From an uncultured bacterium (GTDB taxonomy: Bacteria > Cyanobacteriota > Vampirovibrionia > Gastranaerophilales > Gastranaerophilaceae), in the NCBI GenBank assembly GCA_947073645.1, contig CAMTMK010000006.1:24728-88727 (forward strand): a DNA stretch of 64,000 bases. The letters run 5' to 3'. Position 1 is the stretch's first letter, and every line of letters begins with the position of its first letter. The notes beneath the pieces are model-generated. The model was not told where the DNA came from and did no database searches. It was given only the letters and a program-made list of their open reading frames with translations. The translations under genes and the position numbers were made by a program. Positions 38,096 through 45,365 of the stretch are shown here, piece by piece.

Positions 38096-38857
38096 ATGAA
38101 TAGTTTTATGAAAAATTGTAATTTCGGGGGGGGGGGCACTCTAAGCAAGCGTAGCCGCTTGACCCGCCACATTGGGTTTTGTAAAAATTTTAGCGGTGCA
38201 TTTACCCTTGCAGAGGTATTGGTTACTTTGGGTATTATTGGTGTTGTGTCAGCAATGACTTTACCCACGCTTGTTAAAAATCATCAACGTCAAGTTTATG
38301 TAACTCAATTGCATAAAGTTTATAACGAAATATCGCAGGCGGTTGAACAGGTTATTACTGATAGTAATGCTGTATCTTTAGGAGAATCAGAATTAGCCAA
38401 AAAAGAAATTGATGGTGCTGAATATTTTGTAAGAAATTATTTCAAGACATCTAAGATATGTAGTACTCGTAGTGCATCAGATTGTTTTGCTGACAGTTAT
38501 AAGAATATTAATGGCGGAACTATTAGAATAAGGAGTTTTATTAATCCAAGTTCTGGCTATTGTGCTAGTGCAGTTTTATCAAATGGTGCTTCTGTTTATT
38601 TTATTTCAAATGGTCACAGATATTATAAAACAGGTTTTTATGTTGTTGTTGATGTTAATGGTAAGCAAGGCCCAAATATCTTAGGACGAGATTTGTTTGA
38701 TTTTGTGATTGATGGTAATGGAACTATTTCTATTGATGGCAATGTAGATGAGCTTGCTTCTGATTTTTCAACAAATTGCGGAAGCACAACAACTAAATCT
38801 ACATATGGTGCTTGTTTTGCCAAAATTTTGAATGACGGTTGGAAGATGGATTATTAA
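38096..38857 (+). CDS. type IV pilin-like protein, in frame at G11 leader tract (probable phase-on)
   Basis: A 253-residue prepilin-like protein starting at ATG 38096 with AAAGGAGG upstream. The leader runs MNSFMKNCNF, then four Gly encoded by an 11-base G tract, then residues encoded by the dispersed hairpin repeat (SKRSRLTRHIGF). The cleavage site is SGA before FTLAEVLVTLGIIGVVSAM. The mature part has DVNGKQGPNILGRD and ends GWKMDY. Total length is a multiple of three, so it is readable here. The tract lies in the part removed by prepilin peptidase, so the mature pilin is unchanged by in-frame slips. Confidence 0.85.
   Translation: MNSFMKNCNFGGGGTLSKRSRLTRHIGFCKNFSGAFTLAEVLVTLGIIGVVSAMTLPTLVKNHQRQVYVTQLHKVYNEISQAVEQVITDSNAVSLGESELAKKEIDGAEYFVRNYFKTSKICSTRSASDCFADSYKNINGGTIRIRSFINPSSGYCASAVLSNGASVYFISNGHRYYKTGFYVVVDVNGKQGPNILGRDLFDFVIDGNGTISIDGNVDELASDFSTNCGSTTTKSTYGACFAKILNDGWKMDY
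38126..38136. repeat. homopolymeric G11 tract in pilin leader
   Basis: Eleven G on the coding strand, giving Gly codons. This length keeps the leader in frame with the FTLAEV segment, unlike the tracts at 12511, 27834 and 46214. Confidence 0.9.
38146..38181 (+). repeat. dispersed hairpin repeat, copy 1
   Basis: CAAGCG-TAGC-CGCTTG forms a hairpin, followed by the shared tail ACCCGCCACATTGGGTTTTG. This copy is translated as part of a pilin leader peptide. Other copies are at 41504, 47824 and 56198. Confidence 0.8.
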
Positions 38858-38866
38858 TAAATATAC

Positions 38867-38893
38867 AAAAAGGACTGCTATTAGCAGTCCTTT
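38867..38893. terminator. hairpin after the 38096 pilin-like gene
   Basis: AAAGGACTGC and GCAGTCCTTT arms with a short loop, ten bases after the stop. It has only a short T run and is symmetric, so it may serve both strands. Confidence 0.65.
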
Positions 38894-38932
38894 ACAACTT
38901 TTTTCCCCTATAAACCAAATATTTCCTTGACC

Positions 38933-39094
38933 TTATTTTGCAATTTTTATTGCTTCAAATTTGTTAGCTTCTTTTGATTTCTGTAAGTATTTAACTAATG
39001 ATTTTGCTACCAATTCTGAACGTTTTTTATTTTCCCTATCTAAGATTTCAAAGTATTCGTCTAATGATGACATTATATATTCTGTATTTTCCAT
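38933..39094 (-). CDS. small ribbon-helix-helix-like protein
   Basis: A 53-residue protein. The segment DRENKKRSELVAKSLVKYL aligns with NENRSRSELIREALRTYM of the neighbouring RHH protein, so it is probably a diverged CopG-type DNA-binding protein. The first strand is poorly conserved (TEYIMSSLDEYFEIL). GGGGAAA lies before ATG, and the gap to the upstream RHH gene is 20 bases. No toxin is adjacent. Confidence 0.6.
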   Translation of the reverse strand: MENTEYIMSSLDEYFEILDRENKKRSELVAKSLVKYLQKSKEANKFEAIKIAK

Positions 39095-39114
39095 TTTCCC
39101 CATCCTTTTATGTT

Positions 39115-39303
39115 TTAACTTAATAATGCGTCTAATATTTCTGCGTTTCTTGAAGCTTTTTGTGTGTTGCGTACTTGATTTCTGTACATATATGTTCTGA
39201 GTGCTTCTCTGATTAATTCTGATCTTGAACGATTTTCGTTACCTGCTACTTGATCAATTTCATCTAAAAATCTTTCGGGCATTGATATTAATACTCTTGC
39301 CAT
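39115..39303 (-). CDS. ribbon-helix-helix (CopG-type) DNA-binding protein
   Basis: A 62-residue RHH protein. The N-terminal strand MARVLISMPERFLDEIDQVA is followed by the helix-turn-helix SRSELIREALRTYMYRN, a typical CopG/Arc layout. AAAAGGAGTT lies before ATG. Such proteins act as dimeric repressors, often as antitoxins, but the next gene is another RHH-like protein and no toxin is seen. It may regulate its own operon or a distant target. Confidence 0.82.
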   Translation of the reverse strand: MARVLISMPERFLDEIDQVAGNENRSRSELIREALRTYMYRNQVRNTQKASRNAEILDALLS

Positions 39304-39428
39304 TGTTAACTCCTTTTGAATTTTCCTGTAATCCCCTTGTATTTATATAAAGGAAATTATTAACGAAAAATTGCGTAAAGAGTATATATTTTGTATGTTT
39401 TTATTTACAAAACTTAATATTGCACCCT

Positions 39429-40094
39429 TCAAACCCTTCTTACATAATAATTTTCATCTTGTTTGAGTTCTTGTTTTATTTGTTCAAAATCATTTAATTT
39501 AGATAAAATTTTTGCAGTTTTTTCTCTAATTGTGTAATCAGAGATGTCTTTTGTTTCAAGGATAATATCTTTTATTTCTATAAAATCTGTAAAATGATAA
39601 ATTGTTTCAAGATACCAGTAAAGTTTGAAAATTTCCTTGTTAACTTTATATTTTCCGTCTTGGAGGTCGAATGTTTTAGCAAATTTTGCTAGTTTTAGAG
39701 TTCTTTCTGAGAGTTTTTGACAGAAATTTGTGCAAAATTCATTAAAATTTTTAAGATATGTTAGTGCAGAAATAGTGTTTCTGCAAATATTTCCATTGAT
39801 ATCGATAATTGCTTCCAAAAATATTTCTACAAAATCTGTAAAATATTCCGGGTTTTGGCTTACAAATTCAGGAAGCCTAAATGACACTGCTTCTCTAATT
39901 TTGCCGTCACATCCGGTAAGATTTTGCATTAAGATTTCGGCATCATCTTTTGATGTAAGAGTTTCCAGTTTAAGAACTGAAGCTTGTTTTTCGGCAACAC
40001 TACCGTTTTTCAAAAGTTCTATCAAATCAGCATATGAATAATCATTTTCATATATATTTAAAGCTGTATTAAAATCTTCGTTCAAATTTTCCAT
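39429..40094 (-). CDS. HEAT-repeat-like helical protein
   Basis: A 221-residue all-helical protein. Paired helices such as KNGSVAEKQASVLKLETLTS and GNICRNTISALTYLKNF resemble HEAT repeats, and the C terminus (YTIREKTAKILSKLND, then QDENYYVRRV) has the typical capping pattern. No signal peptide is visible. A GAGG precedes ATG 40094. Function unknown; scaffold or interaction role is likely by fold. Confidence 0.6.
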   Translation of the reverse strand: MENLNEDFNTALNIYENDYSYADLIELLKNGSVAEKQASVLKLETLTSKDDAEILMQNLTGCDGKIREAVSFRLPEFVSQNPEYFTDFVEIFLEAIIDINGNICRNTISALTYLKNFNEFCTNFCQKLSERTLKLAKFAKTFDLQDGKYKVNKEIFKLYWYLETIYHFTDFIEIKDIILETKDISDYTIREKTAKILSKLNDFEQIKQELKQDENYYVRRV

Positions 40095-40211
40095 TTTGCC
40101 TCGTTATATCTATAATATAACATAAACTATGATGATTTTTGAGTGGAAAATAGTTTTAATGAATGATATAAATTAAATAAAACATATTATAATAAAGTCA
40201 GGAGACAGATA

Positions 40212-40385
40212 ATGAACGAAATTTTATCATTTTTTAAAGAAATTTTTATGATATCAGAGAAGAGTTCTGATATTAAAATAGGTTTATCACAATTTAAAGA
40301 AGAAGAACAAAAAGAGGTTGAAGTAAAACCGGCTAAGGTTTCAAAAGATATTAAACTTTCAGATTTAATGAGAAGAAGTGCTTAA
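40212..40385 (+). CDS. small acidic/basic unknown protein
   Basis: A 57-residue protein. It starts MNEILSFFKEIFMISEKSS with an amphipathic helix, then a charged linker (KEEEQKEVEVKPAKVSK), and ends KLSDLMRRSA. AGGAG lies seven bases before ATG, and a TATAAT lies about 15 bases further up, which supports a real gene. No family is recognised. It is convergent with the second cobO, with two bases between stops. Confidence 0.55.
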   Translation: MNEILSFFKEIFMISEKSSDIKIGLSQFKEEEQKEVEVKPAKVSKDIKLSDLMRRSA

Positions 40386-40387
40386 AT

Positions 40388-40957
40388 CTAGTATTCTATA
40401 CCTTTTCTTGCGATTACACCTGTGTCCCAGTAATGTTTTACAGGGGTAATTTCTGATACAAGGTGTGCGATGTTAATAATTTTTTGATGAGCATTTCTTC
40501 CTGTAAGAACAATTTCCATTTCATCAGGCTTTGCTTTTAGCGTTTCTACAACTTCATCAACATCGATTATTCCTAAATCTATTGCGATATTGGCTTCATC
40601 CAGAATTATAAGATTGTACTTATCATTTAAAATCGCGTCTTTAGCTTCTTGCCAGCCTTTTTTAATTTCTTCTTTGTCTGCGTTGGTTTGATTATCTGCG
40701 TATACAATTCTATCCAAACCAGCTTGTTTAATTGTGAGGTTTTTGGAGATTTCAGGTGACAATTCTCTAAATGAGTTAAGTTCTCCGTAGTCGTCTCCGC
40801 CTTTGGTAAACATTATAATAAGCACTTTCCAGCATCTGCCCAAAGCCCGCATTGCAAGTCCTAGTGATGCTGTGGTTTTACCTTTGCCGTCACCTGTATA
40901 AACTTGAATATATCCGTGTTTTGCCCAATCAGGGTTGAATAAATTATCGCATTTCAT
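40388..40957 (-). CDS. cobO: cob(I)alamin/corrinoid adenosyltransferase, copy 2
   Basis: A 189-residue paralogue of the protein at 32002. The P-loop is YTGDGKGKTTASLGLAMRAL, followed by LIIMFTKGGDDYGEL, LIILDEANIAIDLGI, HYWDTGVIARKGIEY. The two copies share the same core but differ in the N terminus and in the region after the P-loop. The start is leaderless-like: TATAAT, eight bases, ATG. It is back to back with the cyclo-ligase gene. Having two copies may mean different corrinoids or expression conditions. Confidence 0.9.
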   Translation of the reverse strand: MKCDNLFNPDWAKHGYIQVYTGDGKGKTTASLGLAMRALGRCWKVLIIMFTKGGDDYGELNSFRELSPEISKNLTIKQAGLDRIVYADNQTNADKEEIKKGWQEAKDAILNDKYNLIILDEANIAIDLGIIDVDEVVETLKAKPDEMEIVLTGRNAHQKIINIAHLVSEITPVKHYWDTGVIARKGIEY

Positions 40958-40981
40958 TTGTATTTATTATATATTAAAAAC
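40958..40981. promoter_or_regulatory. overlapping divergent promoters with leaderless starts
   Basis: Only 24 bases separate the start codons of the second cobO and the cyclo-ligase gene. Both -10 elements lie in the same AT-rich core (TATATT for the cyclo-ligase, TATAAT for cobO) and overlap. Neither gene has a Shine-Dalgarno sequence. Confidence 0.6.
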
Positions 40982-41488
40982 ATGGATAATAAAACAGACC
41001 TTAGGGTAAGAGCAAAAAGTATTAGAAAAACTCTTGATATTACACGATTAAGCGAGCAAGCAGCTGCAAAAATCAGACAAACTGAGTTATACAAAAATGC
41101 TAAAAATGTTTTGATTTTTTATCCTATGCAGTATGAAATTAATCTTCTGGAACTTTTGGAAGATGATAAAAAATTTTATTTGCCGAAAGTTTGTGGGAAT
41201 GAACTGTTAGTTTGTCCGTATTCTGAAAATCTTATTAAATCGGAATTTAATGTATGTGAGCCATGTTCAAATCCTGTGACTGCAGAGATTATTGAATTGG
41301 CGATTGTTCCTGCTTTAATGGCGGATAAAAGCGGATACAGGCTCGGATATGGCGGCGGGTTTTATGACAGATTTTTATCTGCAAATACTCATATAAAAAC
41401 TATTGTGCCGATTGCAAAAGAACTCTTTGTTGATGAACTCCCTCGTGATGAGTTTGATGTAAAGGTCGATTATGCTGTGATAGTTTAA
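40982..41488 (+). CDS. 5-formyltetrahydrofolate cyclo-ligase
   Basis: This enzyme converts 5-formyl-THF to 5,10-methenyl-THF with ATP. The 168-residue protein has LRVRAKSIRKTL at the start and the family motifs LIFYPMQYEINLLEL-like, then ALMADKSGYRLGYGGGFYDRFL (folate and ATP binding) near the end. ATG 40982 was chosen because the family start aligns there and TATATT ends exactly six bases upstream. folP (6288) is another folate gene in the window, though far away. The gene lies back to back with the second cobO. Confidence 0.92.
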   Translation: MDNKTDLRVRAKSIRKTLDITRLSEQAAAKIRQTELYKNAKNVLIFYPMQYEINLLELLEDDKKFYLPKVCGNELLVCPYSENLIKSEFNVCEPCSNPVTAEIIELAIVPALMADKSGYRLGYGGGFYDRFLSANTHIKTIVPIAKELFVDELPRDEFDVKVDYAVIV

Positions 41489-41503
41489 TAAATTTTTCCA
41501 ATA

Positions 41504-41534
41504 CCCAATGTGGCGGGTCAAGCGGCTACGCTTG
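41504..41534 (-). repeat. dispersed hairpin repeat, copy 2
   Basis: Reads CAAGCG-TAGC-CGCTTG plus ACCCGCCACATTGGG on the minus strand, 15 bases after the cyclo-ligase stop. It matches copy 1 over the whole 31 bases. Confidence 0.85.
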
Positions 41535-41539
41535 TAAAA

Positions 41540-41561
41540 GGGCAGTCAAAAGTGACTGCCC
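41540..41561. terminator. strong hairpin after the cyclo-ligase gene
   Basis: GGGCAGTCA and TGACTGCCC form a perfect nine-base-pair stem with a four-base loop. It lacks a T run. It lies between convergent genes and may serve both. Confidence 0.55.
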
Positions 41562-41593
41562 ATACAGGTTAGTTAAGGATAGGATGTTAAAGT

Positions 41594-42112
41594 TTATACG
41601 TATTCAGGTTTCCAACGTTTAACTTCTTCGCTTTCCGCTTGTTTGCAAGAATCGTATTCTTGGTCTAGAAGTTTTAATTGCGTTTCAATTTTTTGTTTTT
41701 CTGCCTGAATTTGTTTTTCCTGTTCGTTCAACAGCTTTTGTTCCTGTTTTCCTATTTGTTCTCGCTGTTGATTATACAGGTTTTTGAAAATCCATTGTTG
41801 ATACATTTGCTGATACTGCGGATTTGGCATCTGCTGCATTTGCATTGCTATCTGGGGCTGTAACATACCCATTTGTTGTTGTGCACCGAATAATGCTCCG
41901 TTGTGAGCATATTGCATGTACATTAACTGACGACCAAACATTGAAGCCGGTGTGTTCATCATATCACTCATAGAAACTGAACCGTCTGCTATGTTGGATG
42001 CATATTGCTGCAAATCCGATAGCTTTCGGGTGATTTCCATCAAGCGATAGTTCAAATCACTACGCTGTCTGTTAATGTCTAATTTTCGGTATGCGAAAAT
42101 TAATAGAGACAT
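41594..42112 (-). CDS. Gln/Met-rich coiled-coil protein of unknown function
   Basis: A 172-residue protein. An N-terminal helix (FAYRKLDINRQRSDLNYRLMEITRKL) is followed by a Met/Gln/Pro-rich centre (QMGMLQPQIAMQMQQMPNPQ) and a C-terminal coiled coil ending EYDSCKQAESEEVKRWKPEYV. No signal peptide. An AGGAG precedes ATG. The layout resembles the 129-residue protein at 58145: helical head, then a long coiled coil near the C terminus. Such small helical proteins could be secretion substrates or chaperones, but no function is recognised. Confidence 0.6.
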   Translation of the reverse strand: MSLLIFAYRKLDINRQRSDLNYRLMEITRKLSDLQQYASNIADGSVSMSDMMNTPASMFGRQLMYMQYAHNGALFGAQQQMGMLQPQIAMQMQQMPNPQYQQMYQQWIFKNLYNQQREQIGKQEQKLLNEQEKQIQAEKQKIETQLKLLDQEYDSCKQAESEEVKRWKPEYV

Positions 42113-42166
42113 TGTTTTACTCCTACCAAATTTTGTTTTAACTAACCTTTAACCTTACATGTATAT

Positions 42167-42200
42167 AAAAACATGCAACTCCAAGGAATTGCATGTTTTT
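42167..42200 (-). terminator. terminator after clpP
   Basis: AAAACATGCAA and TTGCATGTTTT arms with a ten-base loop, followed on the minus strand by a T run. It lies 26 bases past the clpP stop. Confidence 0.75.
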
Positions 42201-42226
42201 GAGTATTTTGTAAAGTTATGTTAACT

Positions 42227-42841
42227 TTATTTATTTTCTCTTGTGACAACTTTGTCAATAAGTCCGTATTCTAAAGCTTGTTGAGCTGTTAAGAAGTGGT
42301 CGCGTTCGCAGTCTTCTTTTACTTTGTCATACGGTTGACCTGAATTTTCTGCAATAATTCCAATCAACATATCTTTCATTCTCAAAATTTCTTTAGCTTC
42401 GATTTCGATATCGGTAGCTTGACCTTGAGCTCCGCCTAGAGGCTGATGAATCATTACACGAGCGTTTGGAAGTGCTAATCTTTTTCCTTTAGCACCTGAG
42501 CAAAGCAAGAATGCGCCCATTGAAGCTGCATCGCCCAAACAGATTGTTGATACATCAGATTTGATTAACTGCATTGTATCGTAAATAGCCATACCTGCAG
42601 TGATTACACCGCCGGGGCTATTGATGTATAGCATAATGTCTTTTTCAGAGTTTTCACTGTCTAAAAGCAATAATTGTGCTACAACAGAGTTTGCAACTTC
42701 GTCATTAATTTCTGTACCTAAAAAAATAATTCTTTCTCTTAACAGTCTTGAAAAGATATCAAAAGAGCGTTCTCCGCGTGATGATGCTTCAATTACTGTC
42801 GGAACATAGCCCATTATTTTCATATAAGTTTGTTGATCCAT
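42227..42841 (-). CDS. clpP: ATP-dependent Clp protease proteolytic subunit
   Basis: ClpP is the serine protease chamber of the Clp system. The 204-residue protein has the catalytic Ser in [13 protein letters not shown], His in [11 protein letters not shown] and Asp later in the chain. The N terminus ([18 protein letters not shown]) keeps the typical length of a mature ClpP with a short propeptide. AGGAG precedes ATG. clpX is not adjacent. It starts nine bases after the stop of the CNNM gene, so the two may share a transcript. Confidence 0.95.
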   Translation of the reverse strand: MDQQTYMKIMGYVPTVIEASSRGERSFDIFSRLLRERIIFLGTEINDEVANSVVAQLLLLDSENSEKDIMLYINSPGGVITAGMAIYDTMQLIKSDVSTICLGDAASMGAFLLCSGAKGKRLALPNARVMIHQPLGGAQGQATDIEIEAKEILRMKDMLIGIIAENSGQPYDKVKEDCERDHFLTAQQALEYGLIDKVVTRENK

Positions 42842-42850
42842 TTTGTTCTC

Positions 42851-44200
42851 CTAATTATTTTCTTCTACTTTTTCTTCACTTGGTTCTTCTTTGAGAATTT
42901 CTAATTTTGTAATTCTTGCGCCGTCAAGTTCTTTTACGATAAAGGTTAAATTATGCAATTTAACAGTATCATTTATCTCAGCAAGACGTCCTAATATTTT
43001 TAAAACAAGTCCGCCTATTGTATCAATATCTTCGTCGTCAATTTCATTTTCGTCAATATTGAAGTATTCGGCAAATTCATCAAGACGCATAATTGAGTTT
43101 GCAATATATGTGTTTGGAGCAATTTCTTTAATATCGCTTTCTTCTTCCTCGTCAAATTCATCTTGCACTTCGCCAAAGATTTCTTCAAGAACATCTTCAA
43201 GTGTGATAAGTCCTGATGTTCCGCCGAATTCATCAATGACAATAGCCATTTGCCCTTTACGTTTTTTGAATTCTAATACAAGGTTATCCATTGTCATTGT
43301 TTCAGGAACAAGAAGAATGTTTCTTTGAATTTTTTCAATCGGGCATATTTCGTCTTTGATTGCCAAAGAATATAAATCTTTTACGTGGATAAGACCTGTA
43401 ATATGGTCGATATCTTCTTCATAGACAGGGTATCTTGTGTATTGATTTTCTTCTGTAAGTTTATAAAGTTCTTCCAATGGCATGTCGCTTGGAATACACA
43501 CCATATCAGTTCTTGGAATCATAACTTGTTTTGCTGTTAAATCAGAGAATTTGAATACATTGTGAAGCATATCTTTTTCTGTTTCATTAAGTACACCGCC
43601 GTCGTAGCTTGCGTTAACGAGCATATCAAGTTCTTCTGTTGAATGTACGAGAGAACCTTTGTGAGAGTGCGGGATATTTAACATTTTCAAAACAAGATTT
43701 CCAAATCCGTTCAAAAGCCAGATAAACGGGTTAAAAATAAATGTTAAAACCTGCATAGGTTTAGCAACCCATAGAGCTGTTTTTTCGGTGTATTCAAGTG
43801 CAATAGATTTTGGAATAAGTTCGCCTATAACAACATGGAAGAATGTTATTAAAGCGAATGCAATAGATACAGACATTGTGTGGGTTGCAACTGTTTTTGA
43901 AATTCCCGGTAAGAATACGAATATCGGTTCTATAATTCTTGCAAGAGTTCCTTCTCCGACCCAGCCCAGACCGATACTTGAAATTGTTACACCCAGCTGT
44001 ACAGCTGCAATAAATTTATCTAAATCTTTTAATGCTTCCATTGCAATTTTTGCGTTATAATTTCCCTCATTAACAAGTTGTTCAATGCGGGTTTTTCTAA
44101 CCTTTACCATTGCAAATTCCGAAGCGACAAAAAAACCGTTTGAGAATAACAAAAATGCTATTACAAACAAATTAAAATATATATTGCCCGTCTCATCCAT
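42851..44200 (-). CDS. CNNM/CorC-type hemolysin-family transporter
   Basis: A 449-residue inner-membrane protein. A DUF21 transmembrane domain (about residues 5-200, with LFSNGFFVASEFAMVKVRKTRIEQL) is followed by paired CBS domains (VMIPRTDMVCIPSDM and IVIDEFGGTSGLITLEDVLEEIFGE) and a C-terminal CorC_HlyC domain. This family exports or senses divalent cations such as Mg2+ or Co2+. The GTSGLIT segment is characteristic. GAGG precedes ATG. It precedes clpP by nine bases. Confidence 0.9.
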   Translation of the reverse strand: MDETGNIYFNLFVIAFLLFSNGFFVASEFAMVKVRKTRIEQLVNEGNYNAKIAMEALKDLDKFIAAVQLGVTISSIGLGWVGEGTLARIIEPIFVFLPGISKTVATHTMSVSIAFALITFFHVVIGELIPKSIALEYTEKTALWVAKPMQVLTFIFNPFIWLLNGFGNLVLKMLNIPHSHKGSLVHSTEELDMLVNASYDGGVLNETEKDMLHNVFKFSDLTAKQVMIPRTDMVCIPSDMPLEELYKLTEENQYTRYPVYEEDIDHITGLIHVKDLYSLAIKDEICPIEKIQRNILLVPETMTMDNLVLEFKKRKGQMAIVIDEFGGTSGLITLEDVLEEIFGEVQDEFDEEEESDIKEIAPNTYIANSIMRLDEFAEYFNIDENEIDDEDIDTIGGLVLKILGRLAEINDTVKLHNLTFIVKELDGARITKLEILKEEPSEEKVEENN

Positions 44201-44260
44201 TGTAAATTTTTCCTCTTATATTGATTATAATTATAATATTATCTGTAAAAAAATGCAATC

Positions 44261-45073
44261 CTATTTTTTAGGGATTTCAACCTCTTTGAGTTCTGTGTAA
44301 ACCATTGGAGAAAATCTTTTGGTAGTAGAGATATTTATAACTTTATAAACAGGTTTTTCGCTTAACAGAGTTGGGGAAGTTATGTGATAAACTCCATTTC
44401 TCATAATTTCATAATTAGTATGCAAGTGACCTGTGATTATAGAGATTACGTTGTCATGTTTGTCTAGAACATTGAAGTAATCTTCTTTTTTGTATACAGA
44501 GTGCGAAGCAAGTTCTTTGTTCATCATAAGCGGAAAGTGCTGAAATATTACAACTTTGTCATTTTTATGTTTTTTTAATTGTTTATCAAGCCATTTGAGA
44601 GTATCTTTTTTGTAATAACCGTTAGAACCCGGTACAACTTCTTTTGCTCCGTCAACAACTATAAATACAAAACCGTTTTTTCTGAATACATAATTAGGTT
44701 TTTTATATTTATATAAAAAATTGTTATCTCTAACTATTTCAAGGTAATGTGTTTTTGAAAGTCCATTGTTTTTGAATACATCGTGGTTGCCTATTACAAG
44801 ATAGTAAGGTACGCGCAGTTTGTTTATAATTTTTATGAATTCAGGTATATATTCGGCTTTTGGTGAATCTATATTGTCACCTGTGAAAATGACAAAAGAA
44901 ATTCCCTTCTCTTTGTTAACAGCCTTTACTGTTTCTTTCAAAAGTTCAGCTCTGTGCTCATCATTTGTTTTAAAATGAGTATCTGTGATTTGAACAAATT
45001 TTATTGCTTCTGCAAAAACTGCAGTTTGCAAAAGTAAAAGTGACAACAAAGTGATTATAATATTCTTTTTCAT
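44261..45073 (-). CDS. exported calcineurin-like metallophosphoesterase
   Basis: A 270-residue protein with a signal peptide (IIITLLSLLLLQTAVFA). Metal motifs of calcineurin-type phosphoesterases are in order: ITDTHF (DxH), TGDNIDSP (GDxxD), IGNHD and GHLHTNYE. It is probably a periplasmic phosphohydrolase; substrate unknown. ATG 45073 was chosen because GAGGG lies six bases before it; an upstream in-frame TTG falls within that element. Confidence 0.88.
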   Translation of the reverse strand: MKKNIIITLLSLLLLQTAVFAEAIKFVQITDTHFKTNDEHRAELLKETVKAVNKEKGISFVIFTGDNIDSPKAEYIPEFIKIINKLRVPYYLVIGNHDVFKNNGLSKTHYLEIVRDNNFLYKYKKPNYVFRKNGFVFIVVDGAKEVVPGSNGYYKKDTLKWLDKQLKKHKNDKVVIFQHFPLMMNKELASHSVYKKEDYFNVLDKHDNVISIITGHLHTNYEIMRNGVYHITSPTLLSEKPVYKVINISTTKRFSPMVYTELKEVEIPKK

Positions 45074-45119
45074 TTTATACCCTCTAGACAAATTATAACA
45101 TAAATTATATTATTATAAT

Positions 45120-45365
45120 ATGAGATTAGACAAATTTTTAAAGGTTTCAAGATTAATAAAACGCAGAACAGTAGCAAATGAAGTTTCTGAAATGGGCAGA
45201 GTGCTTGTTAACGGCAATCCGGCAAAGCCTGCGAAACAATTAAAAGAAGGCGATGTGATAACAATTGAATATGCAAACAGGCAAGTTTGTGCGAAAGTTT
45301 TGAAAGTTCCGACAGGCAACGTAAGCGTTCAGGAAGCTCAATCTTTATATGAGTTATTGAACTAG
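45120..45365 (+). CDS. rqcP: S4-domain RNA-binding protein, RqcP/YabO-like
   Basis: An 81-residue single S4 domain: MRLDKFLKVSRLIKRRTVAN, then GRVLVNGNPAKPAKQLKEGD, VITIEYANRQ. This is the RqcP family, which works with RqcH in C-terminal alanine tailing on stalled 50S subunits; HslR is a related alternative. RqcH is not in the window. The promoter is a leaderless type: TATTAT, six bases, ATG, without Shine-Dalgarno. Its stop overlaps that of the convergent pilin-like gene. Confidence 0.88.
   Translation: MRLDKFLKVSRLIKRRTVANEVSEMGRVLVNGNPAKPAKQLKEGDVITIEYANRQVCAKVLKVPTGNVSVQEAQSLYELLN

Noticed and set aside
38961..39200. 79-codon plus-strand frame opposite the RHH genes
   Set aside because: It is the complement of two better-supported minus-strand genes with ribosome sites.
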